Shown: one piece after another, positions 45,348-56,153 of the stretch | How positions within the stretch are numbered: position 1 is the stretch's first letter | Layout: the number at the start of each line of letters is the position of its first letter | DNA from: Streptomyces sp. 6-11-2 | Lineage (GTDB): Bacteria; Actinomycetota; Actinomycetes; Streptomycetales; Streptomycetaceae | Assembly: GCF_006540305.1 (NCBI RefSeq) | Contig: NZ_BJOR01000001.1 | Coordinates: 186,001 to 250,000 of the forward strand | DNA length: 64,000 bases | Direction: 5' to 3' | Translations under genes and position numbers: made by a program | Notes under the pieces: model-generated | What the model saw: the letters and a program-made list of their open reading frames with translations, nothing else | The model's database searches: none | What the model was told of the DNA's origin: nothing

Positions 45348-45629
45348 GTGTGGTATTGGCATGGCGGTGGCTGGGCCTGGATGGCCTTCATGCCCCTGGT
45401 GTGGATCGTGCTGCTGGGCCTCTTGGTGGGGCTCGTGGTCCGCCTCACGCGGCCCCCCACGGATCGCGGCAGTGGGCAAGGCCCGGGGCAGGCACCACCA
45501 CAGACACCGCCACCACCAGAGACACCCGAGGAGATCCTCGACCGCCGCTTCGCCTCCGGTGAAATCGACGCCGACACCTACACCGAGGCGCGCGAACGCC
45601 TCGCCGCCCACAGGCCGAAGCCTCAGTGA
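45348..45629 (+). CDS. SHOCT-domain small membrane protein
   Basis: A 93-residue protein with a Trp-rich start (MWYWHGGGWAWMAFM), one membrane helix (PLVWIVLLGLLVGLVVRL), a Pro/Gln linker and a C-terminal SHOCT motif (PEEILDRRFASGEIDADTYTEARERLA). GGGAGGT eight bases before GTG 45348 fixes this start. SHOCT motifs mediate oligomerisation. The location at the edge of the stress island and the palindrome upstream suggest stress control. Confidence 0.82.
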   Translation: MWYWHGGGWAWMAFMPLVWIVLLGLLVGLVVRLTRPPTDRGSGQGPGQAPPQTPPPPETPEEILDRRFASGEIDADTYTEARERLAAHRPKPQ

Positions 45630-45983
45630 CCGCGGCCCGGCCGTTCGCCGGACCCTGCACCGGCCGATAGGCGGTGGGAGGCGGTGGCCGCTGATCGCGA
45701 GTTCGCATCGTCGATCCGGCTTCCGGCGGTGATGTCGCAGGTTCTGCAGGTCAAACCCTGCAATGGGGCCGGTCGGCCCTGGTGCACCGGCGGTCCCGGC
45801 GGTGTGCTGGTAGCGGCGGGAAGGACGGTTGGAGACGCGGAGAAGCGGTCGGCAGCCGGGCACCGCGCGATCCGGACCCGCGAGAAGCGGGGTGCCCTTC
45901 CCGTCTCCTCCTGCTGTCCTCGATCCGCCTGACAAGGACGTGCGCCGGGCTGGGATCAACAGCTCAGGAAGGGAGCCGGTGCG
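45630..45983. other. Intergenic region with a DevR/OsdR-like box
   Basis: This 354-base gap has no convincing gene. Apart from the palindrome at 45766-45779, it contains a short repeated word (GCAGGTTCTGCAGGT, 45738-45752). Confidence 0.5.
45766..45779. promoter_or_regulatory. DevR/OsdR-like box before the cNMP-binding gene
   Basis: GGGCCGGTCGGCCC fits GGGnCnnnnGnCCC exactly and is a perfect palindrome except for the centre. It lies about 205 bases before the cNMP-binding gene, which leads a two-gene unit with a CBS/BON protein. Confidence 0.6.
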
Positions 45984-46442
45984 ATGACCTCCGCCACCAC
46001 CATGATCACGGCTCTTGAGCCCGTACACCGCGAACGGCTGATGCGCCTCGCTCGTGAGGTCTCCTTCGACGCCGGCACCCGCCTGTTCGAGGAGGGCCGC
46101 CCCGCCGATCGCCTGTGGATCGTGCGGAGCGGCACCGTCGCCCTCGACCTGCACGTGCCCGGCCGCCGCCCCGCCGTCATCGAGACGCTGGGACACGGCG
46201 AACTGGTCGGCTGGTCCTGGCACTTTCCGCCGTACACCTGGCACCTGGGTGCCGAGGCGATGAGCCCGGTGCGGGCCTGGGAGTTCGACGCCGAGGCGGT
46301 GCGCACGACATGCGCGCAGGACGCCGAGTTCGGCCGAGCCATAGCGGTGTGGGTGGGACGGGTGGTCGCGCAGCGGCTGCATGCCTCGCGCATTCGGCTG
46401 CTCGACCTCTACGCGCCCTTCGGCAGCGGGGGCCTTGCGTGA
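45984..46442 (+). CDS. Cyclic-nucleotide-binding-domain protein without DNA-binding domain
   Basis: A 152-residue protein consisting of a Crp-like beta-roll: EVSFDAGTRLFEEGRPADRLWIVRSGTVALDL, then VIETLGHGELVGWSWHFPPYTW, then a helix. The usual Crp/Fnr HTH is missing. The phosphate-binding cassette is not canonical (no RTA), so the ligand may not be cAMP. GGAAGGGA precedes the ATG. It is followed after 44 bases by a CBS/BON protein, and the pair is probably co-expressed. Confidence 0.82.
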   Translation: MTSATTMITALEPVHRERLMRLAREVSFDAGTRLFEEGRPADRLWIVRSGTVALDLHVPGRRPAVIETLGHGELVGWSWHFPPYTWHLGAEAMSPVRAWEFDAEAVRTTCAQDAEFGRAIAVWVGRVVAQRLHASRIRLLDLYAPFGSGGLA

Positions 46443-46486
46443 CCACACAGGCGCTTGGCCCTGCCGAGGAATTCGAGGAGGAGAGC

Positions 46487-47140
46487 ATGCACGGCAGCCC
46501 GCACCAGGTTGGTGACGTGATGACGCGCGCCGTCGTAGCGGTGGGCCGCAAGGCTCTGTTCAAGGACATCGTCGAACGCATGGATCAGTGGAAGGTCAGT
46601 GCCCTTCCGGTACTGGAGGGGGACGGCCGGGTGATCGGGGTGGTCTCCGAGGCCGACCTGCTGCCCAAGGAGGAATTCCGGGACAGCGACCCCGACCGGT
46701 TCATCCAACTGCGCAGGCTGACCGACCTCGCCAAGGCTGGGGCGGTCTTGGCCGAGGAGCTGATGAGCACGCCGGCCGTCACCGTCCACACGGATGCCAC
46801 GCTCGCCGAGGCGGCACGCATCATGGCCCTGCGACATGTCAAACGGCTGCCCGTGGTGAACACCGGGGGTGTGCTCGAAGGCGTGGTCAGCCGTGGCGAT
46901 CTGCTGAAGGTGTTCCTGCGCCCGGACAACGAACTCGCCGACGAGATCCGCCGTGACGTCGTCGACGTCCTCTTCCCGGCCCCGGTCGAGCCCGTGCACA
47001 TCATGGTGACCGACGGCGTCGCGACCCTGACCGGACGCGTCGGGGAGTCCGCTCGGATTCCGCTGGCCACGCGCATGGTCCAAGGTGTCGAAGGGGTCGT
47101 GGGCGTGGACTGCCGTCTCACCGCCGCCGACGCCGAATGA
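46487..47140 (+). CDS. CBS-pair protein with C-terminal BON domain
   Basis: A 217-residue protein: two CBS domains (VGDVMTRAVVAVGRKALFKDIVERM, VIGVVSEADLLPKEEF; LMSTPAVTVHTDATLAEAARIM, LEGVVSRGDLLKVFLR) and a BON domain (VHIMVTDGVATLTGRVGESARIPLATRMVQGVEGVVGVD). CBS pairs bind adenine nucleotides and report energy state; BON domains bind membranes or other proteins. GAGGAGGAG precedes the ATG. A paralogue is convergent next to it. Confidence 0.92.
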   Translation: MHGSPHQVGDVMTRAVVAVGRKALFKDIVERMDQWKVSALPVLEGDGRVIGVVSEADLLPKEEFRDSDPDRFIQLRRLTDLAKAGAVLAEELMSTPAVTVHTDATLAEAARIMALRHVKRLPVVNTGGVLEGVVSRGDLLKVFLRPDNELADEIRRDVVDVLFPAPVEPVHIMVTDGVATLTGRVGESARIPLATRMVQGVEGVVGVDCRLTAADAE

Positions 47141-47322
47141 CCGCGAACCGCTGTGCTGCGGCAACCGCCACGGGTCGTGGTCGAGTTCGGCTGATGGCGA
47201 TTTCCGCAGGACCGTTGTGCAGCGCGTGGTCGCCTCTCGCCTCGACCAGTACGAATCCGGCCCGCACGGTGCACACCACGCGAAGGAGCACGCTCCCCGT
47301 GGTCCGATGACGGCTACCGAGG

Positions 47323-48189
47323 TCAGGTGGTGGTGAGCAGGTTCTTCACCTCGACGACGTCGGCGATCTCCGCAACCTGGGCCACCAGCCGGGCCATCGT
47401 CGCCGAGGGCAGCCGCCCGGTCAGCTCCACGATGCCGTCGTGCACGGTCACGTCCACGGTCTCCCGGTCCGCCGGGGGACAGCAGGCTTCGAGCCTGGCC
47501 CGCACCTCCGTCTGGATGCCGGCATCGTCCCTGATCAGCGCCTGCAGCAGCGCGTCACGGCGCACGACGCCCACCAGACGGCCCTTGTGATCGGTGACGG
47601 GCATTCGCTTCAGCCTGGCCAGCGCGGCGAGCCAGGCAGCCTCGGCAACCGTCCCGCCGGGCAGGACCGTGATCGCGGGGCTTGTCATCAGGTCGGCGGC
47701 CGTCTCGCCACGCGCCTTGCCGTGCATGCGGCGTTCACGCAGCCTGCCGATGCGTCCGGGCCGGTGACCGGAGGCATCGAAGGCGACCTTCGCCAGCAGA
47801 TCGGACTCCGAGACAACGCCGACCACATGGTCCTCGGCGTCCACGACCGGGAGCGCGCCCGCATGCTCGCGTGCCAGCAAGCGGGCGATGTCGCGATACG
47901 GCATGTCTTCGCGGAGGGAGGCGGCGGGCACGTCCATCACGTCCCGCACCACAGGCTCCCCGGGTTCGGGGAGTGCCGGCCGCGGCGCAGGCGTGGCGGC
48001 CGGCGGCGCCTGCTCCTCCGTGCCGGGCGGGCCGACCGCGGTGCCCGCGTGCTGTGCGGCGGCCGTGGCCACGACACCCAGGTAGCGGAGCAGCCTCTCC
48101 TGCCGTGTCATTTCCTCGGGGCTCCAGGGGCGGGAGGGCATGTCCCGCCGGGCCTCGGCCTCTGCGCGGTGGTTCTCGTGTGCGTTCAC
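47323..48189 (-). CDS. CBS-pair / BON protein with N-terminal extension
   Basis: A 288-residue paralogue of the neighbouring protein. The N-terminal 70 residues are a charged helix (RPWSPEEMTRQERLLRYLGVVATAAAQHAG) and Pro/Ala linker, followed by two CBS domains (VVRDVMDVPAASLREDMPYRDIARLLA, VVGVVSESDLLAKVAF; LMTSPAITVLPGGTVAEAAWLAAL) and BON (VDVTVHDGIVELTGRLPSATMARLVAQVAEIADVVEVKNLL). GTG 48189 has GGAGG in front. A DevR/OsdR-like box lies 65 bases upstream and is shared with the divergent V-ATPase operon. Confidence 0.9.
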   Translation of the reverse strand: MNAHENHRAEAEARRDMPSRPWSPEEMTRQERLLRYLGVVATAAAQHAGTAVGPPGTEEQAPPAATPAPRPALPEPGEPVVRDVMDVPAASLREDMPYRDIARLLAREHAGALPVVDAEDHVVGVVSESDLLAKVAFDASGHRPGRIGRLRERRMHGKARGETAADLMTSPAITVLPGGTVAEAAWLAALARLKRMPVTDHKGRLVGVVRRDALLQALIRDDAGIQTEVRARLEACCPPADRETVDVTVHDGIVELTGRLPSATMARLVAQVAEIADVVEVKNLLTTT

Positions 48190-48254
48190 GGCGGCCTCCT
48201 GACTCCGTCGAACTGCCCACCGTCCCAGTGTTTCGCTCCCCATGCCCGTGCCAA

Positions 48255-48268
48255 GAGCCGATCGGCCC
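48255..48268. promoter_or_regulatory. DevR/OsdR-like box between CBS/BON and V-ATPase operon
   Basis: GAGCCGATCGGCCC, followed by T, with palindromic core GCCGATCGGC, is identical to the box at 63060-63073. It stands between the divergent CBS/BON gene (start 48189) and the V-ATPase operon (start 48357), well placed to control both. Confidence 0.65.
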
Positions 48269-48356
48269 TGATGGAACAGCGTGACGGCCCTATGCGGTGC
48301 AGGGCGGACGAGGAACGGTGAAACTGAAGGAGCATCCGATCGGCAGGAGGCCGCCG

Positions 48357-48794
48357 ATGAGTCTGCGGGACTTCCTGGAGCGGTTCCGTCCGGCGGGTAC
48401 GCCGGGAGCGTCCGCCACGGGCGTGCCCGCCGATCGGGCGGCGGAGCGCACCGCGGAACTGGAGCCTGCCCTCGCCCGACTGGCGGATGTTCAACAGCGG
48501 GCGGCACGGATCCGGGCCGCCGCCCAGGAGGCGGCCGAGGCCCTTCGGCGGGGTGCCTCGCACGAAGCCGAACGTCTTGTGGCGGCCGCGCGGGAACAAG
48601 CCCCGGAGGTTCGCCGACAGGCCGCTGAACCGCTTCTCCGGGAGGCACGGCAGGAAGCCGAGGCCCTGCGCGCCGCCGGTGACCGCGCGGCCTCGGCGAT
48701 CCACGCGCGGGCGATGGAGCGCATGCCGTACCTGGTGGACCTCGCGGTGGCCGATGCCCTGCGTCCGGCAGGCGGGGCGCGAGGAGAGCCATGA
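48357..48794 (+). CDS. V/A-type ATPase peripheral-stalk subunit G/H-like coiled coil
   Basis: A 145-residue protein dominated by an Ala/Glu/Arg-rich helix (LARLADVQQRAARIRAAAQEAAEALRRG, EAERLVAAAREQAPEVRRQAAEPLLREARQEAEALRAAGDRAASAI), as in subunit G (AhaH). The end (MPYLVDLAVADALRP) matches the usual short C-terminal anchor. AGGAGG lies six bases before ATG 48357. First gene of the nine-gene operon; its stop overlaps the subunit C start. Subunit identity rests on position and coiled coil. Confidence 0.75.
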   Translation: MSLRDFLERFRPAGTPGASATGVPADRAAERTAELEPALARLADVQQRAARIRAAAQEAAEALRRGASHEAERLVAAAREQAPEVRRQAAEPLLREARQEAEALRAAGDRAASAIHARAMERMPYLVDLAVADALRPAGGARGEP

Positions 48795-49706
48795 GTGCCG
48801 GTTGGGTCGCCGGAGCGGTGCGGGCGAAAGCCCTCGTCGGCCGGTGTCCGGGTGCCGTTGGGGCGCGGGAGATCGCCCGTGGCCCAACGCTCGACGACGC
48901 CCTGCGGCGCCTGGCCACGACGCCGTACGCTCGCTACGCGCGGACAGCGGCGGGCTTGCCGCAGGCACAGCGGGCGGTGGCCGCCACCGTGCTGTGGCAT
49001 CTGCGGGTTCTGGCCGGATGGCTGCCGCCGGGTGGTGCTCGCCTGCTCGTTCCGCTCGCCGCCGGGTTCGAGATCGCCAACGTGGTCGCCCGGCTGCCCG
49101 CACCGGAGGGCCGCCGCGCGGAGGCGCCTGAGCCGTACCGGCTCGGGGCGCTGGAGACCGCCTGGCGAAGTCTGGAGCGGGCCGGGACGCCCGCGGAACT
49201 GCGCGCGGCCCTCACCGCCTCACCCTGGGGTGACCCGGGCGGCGATACGCCGTGGGCCCTGCTCACGGGCATGCGGATGGCCGCCGCTCGGCGCACCGCC
49301 GTCGCCGTACCGTCCGCACGCCGCTGGGCCCAGGGACGCGCGCTCCTGCTCGCGGCGCGTGAACTCTTCGTACACCACCGCTCTCTTCCGGAGCCCGTGC
49401 GGCGCGATGCGGCACGGCTGCTCGGGACCCGGGCGCCGGCCGCCGCTTCATACCAGGAGTTCCGTGAGCACCTGCCCCCGGCGACCGGTTGGGTCCTGGC
49501 GGATGTCGACGAGCCGGGCGAGCTGTGGCGGGCCGAGGCCCGCTGGTGGCGGACGGTGCAGTCCGACGGGGCGGCGATGCTGCGCGAGGGCCGGTACGGG
49601 CCCAGGGTGGTCGTCGGTGCGGTCGCCGTGCTGACCGTGGACGCCTGGCGGGTGCGGGCGGCGCTGGAATCCGCGGCTCGCAGTGGACGGCCCGGGGAGG
49701 CGTTCG

Positions 49707-49720
<14 letters not shown>
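48791..49720 (+). CDS. V/A-type ATPase subunit C (AC39/d-like)
   Basis: A 309-residue helical protein. GFEIANVVARLPAPEG corresponds to the repeated E-x-x-N-hydrophobic motif of AC39 subunits, and LGALETAWRSLERAGTPAELRAALTASPWG and WRAEARWWRTV follow the family layout. This subunit is the funnel that joins the central stalk to the c-ring. It is somewhat shorter and more Arg/Ala-rich than archaeal copies. ATGA overlap upstream, 14-base overlap with subunit I downstream. Confidence 0.75.
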
Positions 49721-51547
<1,827 letters not shown>

Positions 51548-51549
51548 CG

Positions 51550-51777
51550 ATGGGCACCGTGGCCGCCATCGGCGCACGAACCGACGTGTGCGGGCTGGCC
51601 CTGGCCGGGGTCGACGTCCTCGTCGCGGAGGAACCGGACGCCGTCCGCGAGGCTTGGCGGACGCTGCCCGACACGGTCGGCCTGGTGATTCTCACGCCCG
51701 AGGCCGCCGAGGTGCTGGGGGACGCGGCGACGGCACCCCAACCGGCCCGGCCCTTGACGGTGGTGATGCCTTCATGA
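51550..51777 (+). CDS. ntpF: V/A-type ATPase subunit F-like (central stalk)
   Basis: A 75-residue protein with the subunit F pattern: VAAIGARTDVCGLALAGVDVLVAEEPDAVREAWRTLPDTVGLVILTPEAAEVLG, a small Rossmann-like fold. It is shorter than usual (about 100 residues), with the C-terminal helix that contacts A3B3 reduced to a few residues. It lies two bases after the K subunit and its stop overlaps subunit E. Confidence 0.82.
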   Translation: MGTVAAIGARTDVCGLALAGVDVLVAEEPDAVREAWRTLPDTVGLVILTPEAAEVLGDAATAPQPARPLTVVMPS

Positions 51778-52283
51778 CCGCGCCGGTGGATGCGCTGGAC
51801 CCCGTGCGCGCCGAGTTGCTGCGCGCGGCACGCGCCTCGGCCGAGGCGGTACTGGACCGTGCACGGGCCGTCGCGGCTGAAACCCTGCGCGCGGCTCGCG
51901 CTACGGCTGAGGCGGTGCTCACGCGGGCCCGGGAACTCGGCGAGGCGGACGGTGCCGCCGAGGCGGCCCGGGAACGGGTTCGTGCGGCGCAGGACGCCTG
52001 GGCGGTGGAACTCGCGGCCCGCGCCGATGTCTATGCGGCGCTCAGGGCCGCGGTTCGCGCGGGTGTGCGGCGGGCGCTGGCTGAGGACGCGGTTTCGCAG
52101 TCGCGCGTGGCGGAGGTGGCGCGGGCCCTGCTGGGAGCGGAGGCGCGGGTCGTGGCCGCCGCGGAGGGCGGGGTGACGGCCGAAGTGCCTGGCCGCCGGG
52201 TGGATCTGTCGGCGGACGCCCTCGCCGACCGTGCCCTGGACAGGCTGGGTCTCCGGGCCGAGACGCTTTGGGAGCCACCGTGA
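51774..52283 (+). CDS. ntpE: V/A-type ATPase subunit E-like (peripheral stalk)
   Basis: A 169-residue protein: a long Ala/Arg/Glu helix (residues 10-75, ELLRAARASAEAVLDRARAVAAETLRAARATAEAVL) and a small C-terminal alpha/beta head (VAEVARALLGAEARVVAAAEGGVTAEVPGRRVDLSADALADRALDRL), the layout of subunit E. It pairs with the G-like subunit as the outer stalk. ATGA overlap upstream and GTGA overlap with subunit A downstream. Confidence 0.83.
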   Translation: MTAPVDALDPVRAELLRAARASAEAVLDRARAVAAETLRAARATAEAVLTRARELGEADGAAEAARERVRAAQDAWAVELAARADVYAALRAAVRAGVRRALAEDAVSQSRVAEVARALLGAEARVVAAAEGGVTAEVPGRRVDLSADALADRALDRLGLRAETLWEPP

Positions 52284-54082
52284 CCGCCGTCGGGAACCAG
52301 GCGTCGGACTCACCCGGCGTGGGCTCGCTTGCGCGGGCCGCGAGCAGTGCTCCGGCAACCGGCCGGACCGACCGTCCCCGGATTCTCCGCGTCGCCGGTC
52401 CCCTCGTGGAGATCACCTGCCCTCCTGCGGTCGCCATGCACGATCTGGTCGCACTGGGCGACGCCCGGCTGCCGGGCGAGGTCGTCGCCATCCACGGCGA
52501 CACGGCCACCGTCCAGGCCTACGAGTACACCGGCGGGCTGGCCCCCGGCCATCCCGCGGAACCCCAGGGGCGACCGCTGTCGGTGCGGTTGGCCCCTGAT
52601 CTGCTCGGCGGTGTGTTCGACGGTCTGCTGCGCCCTCTGGCCGGCGCCGGCGACCTTCTCACCACGAACGGGCCGACGACTGCTGAACCGGGCCTCGGGG
52701 ATCGGTCGTTCACGCCACGGGTGTCGGAGGGGACGCGGGTCGCGGCCGGTGACGTCCTCGGGGAGATCGGCGCGAGCGTGCCACTACGGCTTCTGGTGCC
52801 TCCGGACCTGTCGGGCGAGGTGACTCGGATCGCTTCGGCGGGCGAGCACTCCTCGGACGCCGTGCTCGCCGTGGTGGGCGGGAACGAGGTGCGGATGGCG
52901 CAGTCGTGGCCGGTGCGCAGGCCGCGACCGGTCGCGCGACGACTGACGGCGGACGTGCCCCTGAACACCGGGCAGCGCGCCGTCGACCTGCTCTTCCCTG
53001 TGGCGCGGGGCAGCACGGTCGCCGTTCCCGGTGGCTTCGGCACCGGCAAGACCATGCTGCTCCAGCAGATCGCCAAGTGGTGCGACGCGGATGTGATCGT
53101 CTACGTCGGCTGCGGCGAGCGCGGCAACGAGATGGCGGACGTCATGGAGGAGCTGACGGAGCTGACTGATCCGCGGACCGGGGGCCGTCTGGCGGAGCGG
53201 ACCGTGACGATCGCGAACACCTCCAACATGCCGATGATGGCCCGCGAGGCGAGTGTGCACACGGGGGCGACGGTTTCGGAGTACTTCCGCGACATGGGCC
53301 TCGATGTCGTCCTGATCGCCGACTCGACGTCCCGCTGGGCGGAAGCACTGCGCGAGTTCGCCTCCCGCATGGGTGAACTCCCCGCCGAGGAGGGTTATCC
53401 GGCAGGGCTCGCCTCCCAGCTGGCCGCGTTCTACGAGCGGGCGGCGGCCGTACGCACGCTCGGCGGCGCGAACGGGTCCGTCACGGTGATCGGTGCCGTG
53501 TCCCCACCGGGCGGCGACCGCACCGAGCCCGTCACCGCGCACACCGAGCGGTTCGTGCGGTGTCTGTGGAGCCTGGACCGCGATCTCGCCTACGCACGGC
53601 ACTATCCGGCCGTTTCCTGGTCGGAGTCCTTCTCCCGGGACGCCGCCGGGCTGGCCGCCGCGCACGCGCGGGCCGACGACCCCGAGTGGGCCGAGCGGCG
53701 GGGGCGGGTGGCACGGCAGCTGGTGGAGGCGGACCGGCTGGCCGACCTCGTCGAACTGGTCGGCATCACCGCCCTGCCGCCCCGGGAGCGGATCAGTGTG
53801 CTCGCCGGACGGCTGCTGCGCGAGGCCGCGGTCCAGCAGAACGCGCTGTCCCCGGCGGACGCCTACAGCACCCCCGAGAAGACCGCGGCCCTGGTGGAGG
53901 CGGTGCTGACGGTGATCGACCGCTGTGCGGAGCTGGTGGACTCCGGTACCGCCGTGGACGCCGTCGAGGCGGTCGACTTCACCCCGCTGCTGCGGGCGCG
54001 CGAGACGGCCGGCCCCGCGGAGACCGCGCCGGTGACCGCGGCCCGGGACACCGTGATGGCCCGGCTGAAGGAGGCGGCATGA
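52280..54082 (+). CDS. ntpA: V/A-type ATPase catalytic subunit A
   Basis: A 600-residue catalytic subunit. RILRVAGPLVEI opens the beta barrel, the P-loop is GGFGTGKT, the catalytic Glu lies in YVGCGERGNEMADVMEE, and ANTSNMPMMAREAS, DSTSRWAEALREFASRMGELPAEEGYPAGLAS and VIGAVSPPGGDRTEPV are all family hallmarks. The non-homologous bulge typical of A subunits is present. It has about 25 extra N-terminal residues. All catalytic residues needed for ATP turnover are intact. GTGA overlap with subunit E. Confidence 0.96.
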   Translation: MTAVGNQASDSPGVGSLARAASSAPATGRTDRPRILRVAGPLVEITCPPAVAMHDLVALGDARLPGEVVAIHGDTATVQAYEYTGGLAPGHPAEPQGRPLSVRLAPDLLGGVFDGLLRPLAGAGDLLTTNGPTTAEPGLGDRSFTPRVSEGTRVAAGDVLGEIGASVPLRLLVPPDLSGEVTRIASAGEHSSDAVLAVVGGNEVRMAQSWPVRRPRPVARRLTADVPLNTGQRAVDLLFPVARGSTVAVPGGFGTGKTMLLQQIAKWCDADVIVYVGCGERGNEMADVMEELTELTDPRTGGRLAERTVTIANTSNMPMMAREASVHTGATVSEYFRDMGLDVVLIADSTSRWAEALREFASRMGELPAEEGYPAGLASQLAAFYERAAAVRTLGGANGSVTVIGAVSPPGGDRTEPVTAHTERFVRCLWSLDRDLAYARHYPAVSWSESFSRDAAGLAAAHARADDPEWAERRGRVARQLVEADRLADLVELVGITALPPRERISVLAGRLLREAAVQQNALSPADAYSTPEKTAALVEAVLTVIDRCAELVDSGTAVDAVEAVDFTPLLRARETAGPAETAPVTAARDTVMARLKEAA

Positions 54083-55473
54083 CCGGTCCCCAGGTCATCG
54101 AGTACACGGGCGTGCGGGAACTGCGCGGCCCGCTGGTGGTCGTCGAAGGGGTCGGCGGCGTCGGCTGGGACGAGTTCGCCACGATCGTCCTCGACTCCGG
54201 TGAACGACGGCACGGGCTGGTCCTGGAGGTGGACCGCGACCTCGCCGTGGTGCAGGTCCTGGAGGACACCGCCGGTATGAGCCGCACCGGCATCCGGGTC
54301 GCCTTCTCGGGCTCGCCGTTGCGGATCCCGGTGGGGACCGGATGGCTGGGACGGGTGTGCAACGGCCGGGGCGAACCGTCCGACGGCGGGCCGCCGGTGT
54401 TCGGCGGGTCGTATGCGGCAGTCGGCGGCGCGCCGATCAATCCGGTACGCCGGGAACCGCCGAACGAACCGGTGCTCACCGGCGTGGGCGCGGTGGACGT
54501 GCTGACCACGCTGGTGCGCGGCCAGAAACTGCCGGTGTTCTCGGCTGCGGGGCTACCGCACTTGGAACTGGCGGTGCAGATCGCGGCTCAGGCGACCTGT
54601 GGCGGTGAGCCGTTCGCCGCCGTGTTCGCCGGCATGGGGCTCACCCACGCCGACACGGCGTTCGTCCGCGAAGGGCTGGCCGCGCGTTCCGCCGCACGGG
54701 AACTGGTCCTGTTCCTCAACACAGCCGACGACCCGGTGATCGAACGGCTGCTCACCCCGCGACTCGCCCTGACCGTCGCCGAACACCTCGCGTTCACGGA
54801 GGGCCGCCACGTCCTGGTGGTGATGACGGACATGACGGCCTACTCCGAGGCGCTGCGCGAGGTGTCCGCCGCACGCGGTGAGATACCGGCCCGGCGGGCC
54901 TACCCCGGCTACCTCTACAGCGACCTCGCCTCCCTCTACGAACGCTGCGGCCGAATCAAGGACCGACCGGGATCGGTCACCATCCTGCCGGTGCTCACCA
55001 TGCCGGCGGGCGACATCACCCACCCTGTCCCCGATCTCACCGGCTACATCACGGAAGGGCAGATCGTGCTGTCCGCCGATGTCCAGGCCGTCGGCACCTA
55101 TCCGCCCGTGGATCCGCTGGCCTCGCTGTCGCGTCTGATGCGCAGGGGAACCGGAGCCGGACGGACCCGCGCGGACCATCCGGCCGTCGCCGCACAGTTG
55201 ATCGCCGCGCTGGCCCGGTCCCGGCAGGTGGCGGAGCTCGCCGACCTGATCGGACGGTCGGCGCTCAGCCCGGCCGATCTGCGCCTCCTGGACCTCGAAG
55301 ACGCCTTCCGGAACCGGTTCCTCGCCCAGGGCACCGCCGAGGACCGGTCGTTGGACGATTCCCTCGACCGGGCCTGGGAGGTGCTGCTGACCCTGCCGCG
55401 CAGCCAGCTCGGCATGCTCCCGGCCGACCTGCTCGACACCCGCACTCCGCCGCAGGACGAGGAGGCGCCATGA
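54079..55473 (+). CDS. ntpB: V/A-type ATPase subunit B
   Basis: A 464-residue non-catalytic subunit: YTGVRELRGPLVVVEGV, GWLGRVCNGRGEPSDGGP, INPVRREPPNEPVLTGVGAVDVLTTLVRGQKLPVFSAAGLPH (no Walker A, as expected), VVMTDMTAYSEALREVSAARGEIPARRAYPGYLYSDLASLYERCGRI and PVPDLTGYITEGQIVL. Length is normal. ATGA overlaps tie it to subunits A and D. Confidence 0.96.
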   Translation: MTGPQVIEYTGVRELRGPLVVVEGVGGVGWDEFATIVLDSGERRHGLVLEVDRDLAVVQVLEDTAGMSRTGIRVAFSGSPLRIPVGTGWLGRVCNGRGEPSDGGPPVFGGSYAAVGGAPINPVRREPPNEPVLTGVGAVDVLTTLVRGQKLPVFSAAGLPHLELAVQIAAQATCGGEPFAAVFAGMGLTHADTAFVREGLAARSAARELVLFLNTADDPVIERLLTPRLALTVAEHLAFTEGRHVLVVMTDMTAYSEALREVSAARGEIPARRAYPGYLYSDLASLYERCGRIKDRPGSVTILPVLTMPAGDITHPVPDLTGYITEGQIVLSADVQAVGTYPPVDPLASLSRLMRRGTGAGRTRADHPAVAAQLIAALARSRQVAELADLIGRSALSPADLRLLDLEDAFRNRFLAQGTAEDRSLDDSLDRAWEVLLTLPRSQLGMLPADLLDTRTPPQDEEAP

Positions 55474-56090
55474 GCCTGCACAGGCGCCGGGTTCCGGCGG
55501 GACGAGCTGGGCGCCTGCGGCTGCGGCGTAGTCTCGCCACCGCCGTGCGCGGAGCGGACCTCCTGGAACGCAAACTCCGGCTCCTGCTGGACCGGGAGCA
55601 CACCGCGCGACGGGCAGCTGAGGACGCGGGCCGGATGTGGCGGGAGAGGCTGGCCGACGCGGAAACCTGGCTGCTGCGCGGGGTACTGCTCGGCGGCGAA
55701 CACGCGCTGGTCGTGGCGGCGCCCGCGGACCGGGCGCGCGTCGACGTCACGTGGGCCACGCTGATGGGCGTCAGCCACCCGGCGGGAGTGGACTGGACGG
55801 ACCCCATACGCTCCCCGGCGGAACCGACAGCCCCCAACACGGCCCTCGCGCACGCGGAGACGGCCTGTCGTGCCGCGGTCCGCGCCGCGGCGAACCTTGC
55901 CGCCCACCAGGCCGCCGCCGAACTCCTGGCCGCGGAAACCGAACGGACGCGGCAGCGGATCCGGGCCCTGCGCCGGCACTGGATCCCTCGGCTGCAGGCC
56001 GAACTGGCAGCGGTGGAACTGGCGCTGGAGGAGGCCGAACACGAAGAAGCGGTACGACGCCGCTGGGCCTCCACCCGCACGGACCGATGA
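55470..56090 (+). CDS. ntpD: V/A-type ATPase subunit D (central rotor shaft)
   Basis: A 206-residue subunit with the usual two long antiparallel helices: RLRLRRSLATAVRGADLLERKLRLLLDRE at the start and RIRALRRHWIPRLQAELAAVELALEEAEHEE near the end. It transmits rotation from A3B3 to the ring. ATGA overlap with subunit B; it is the last gene of the operon. Confidence 0.9.
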   Translation: MSLHRRRVPAGRAGRLRLRRSLATAVRGADLLERKLRLLLDREHTARRAAEDAGRMWRERLADAETWLLRGVLLGGEHALVVAAPADRARVDVTWATLMGVSHPAGVDWTDPIRSPAEPTAPNTALAHAETACRAAVRAAANLAAHQAAAELLAAETERTRQRIRALRRHWIPRLQAELAAVELALEEAEHEEAVRRRWASTRTDR

Positions 56091-56153
56091 AACCCCGCGG
56101 ACGGCGCGCCGACGGCGGGCCCGGGTGGACCCGCCATGCATCGTCGGCCGGTG

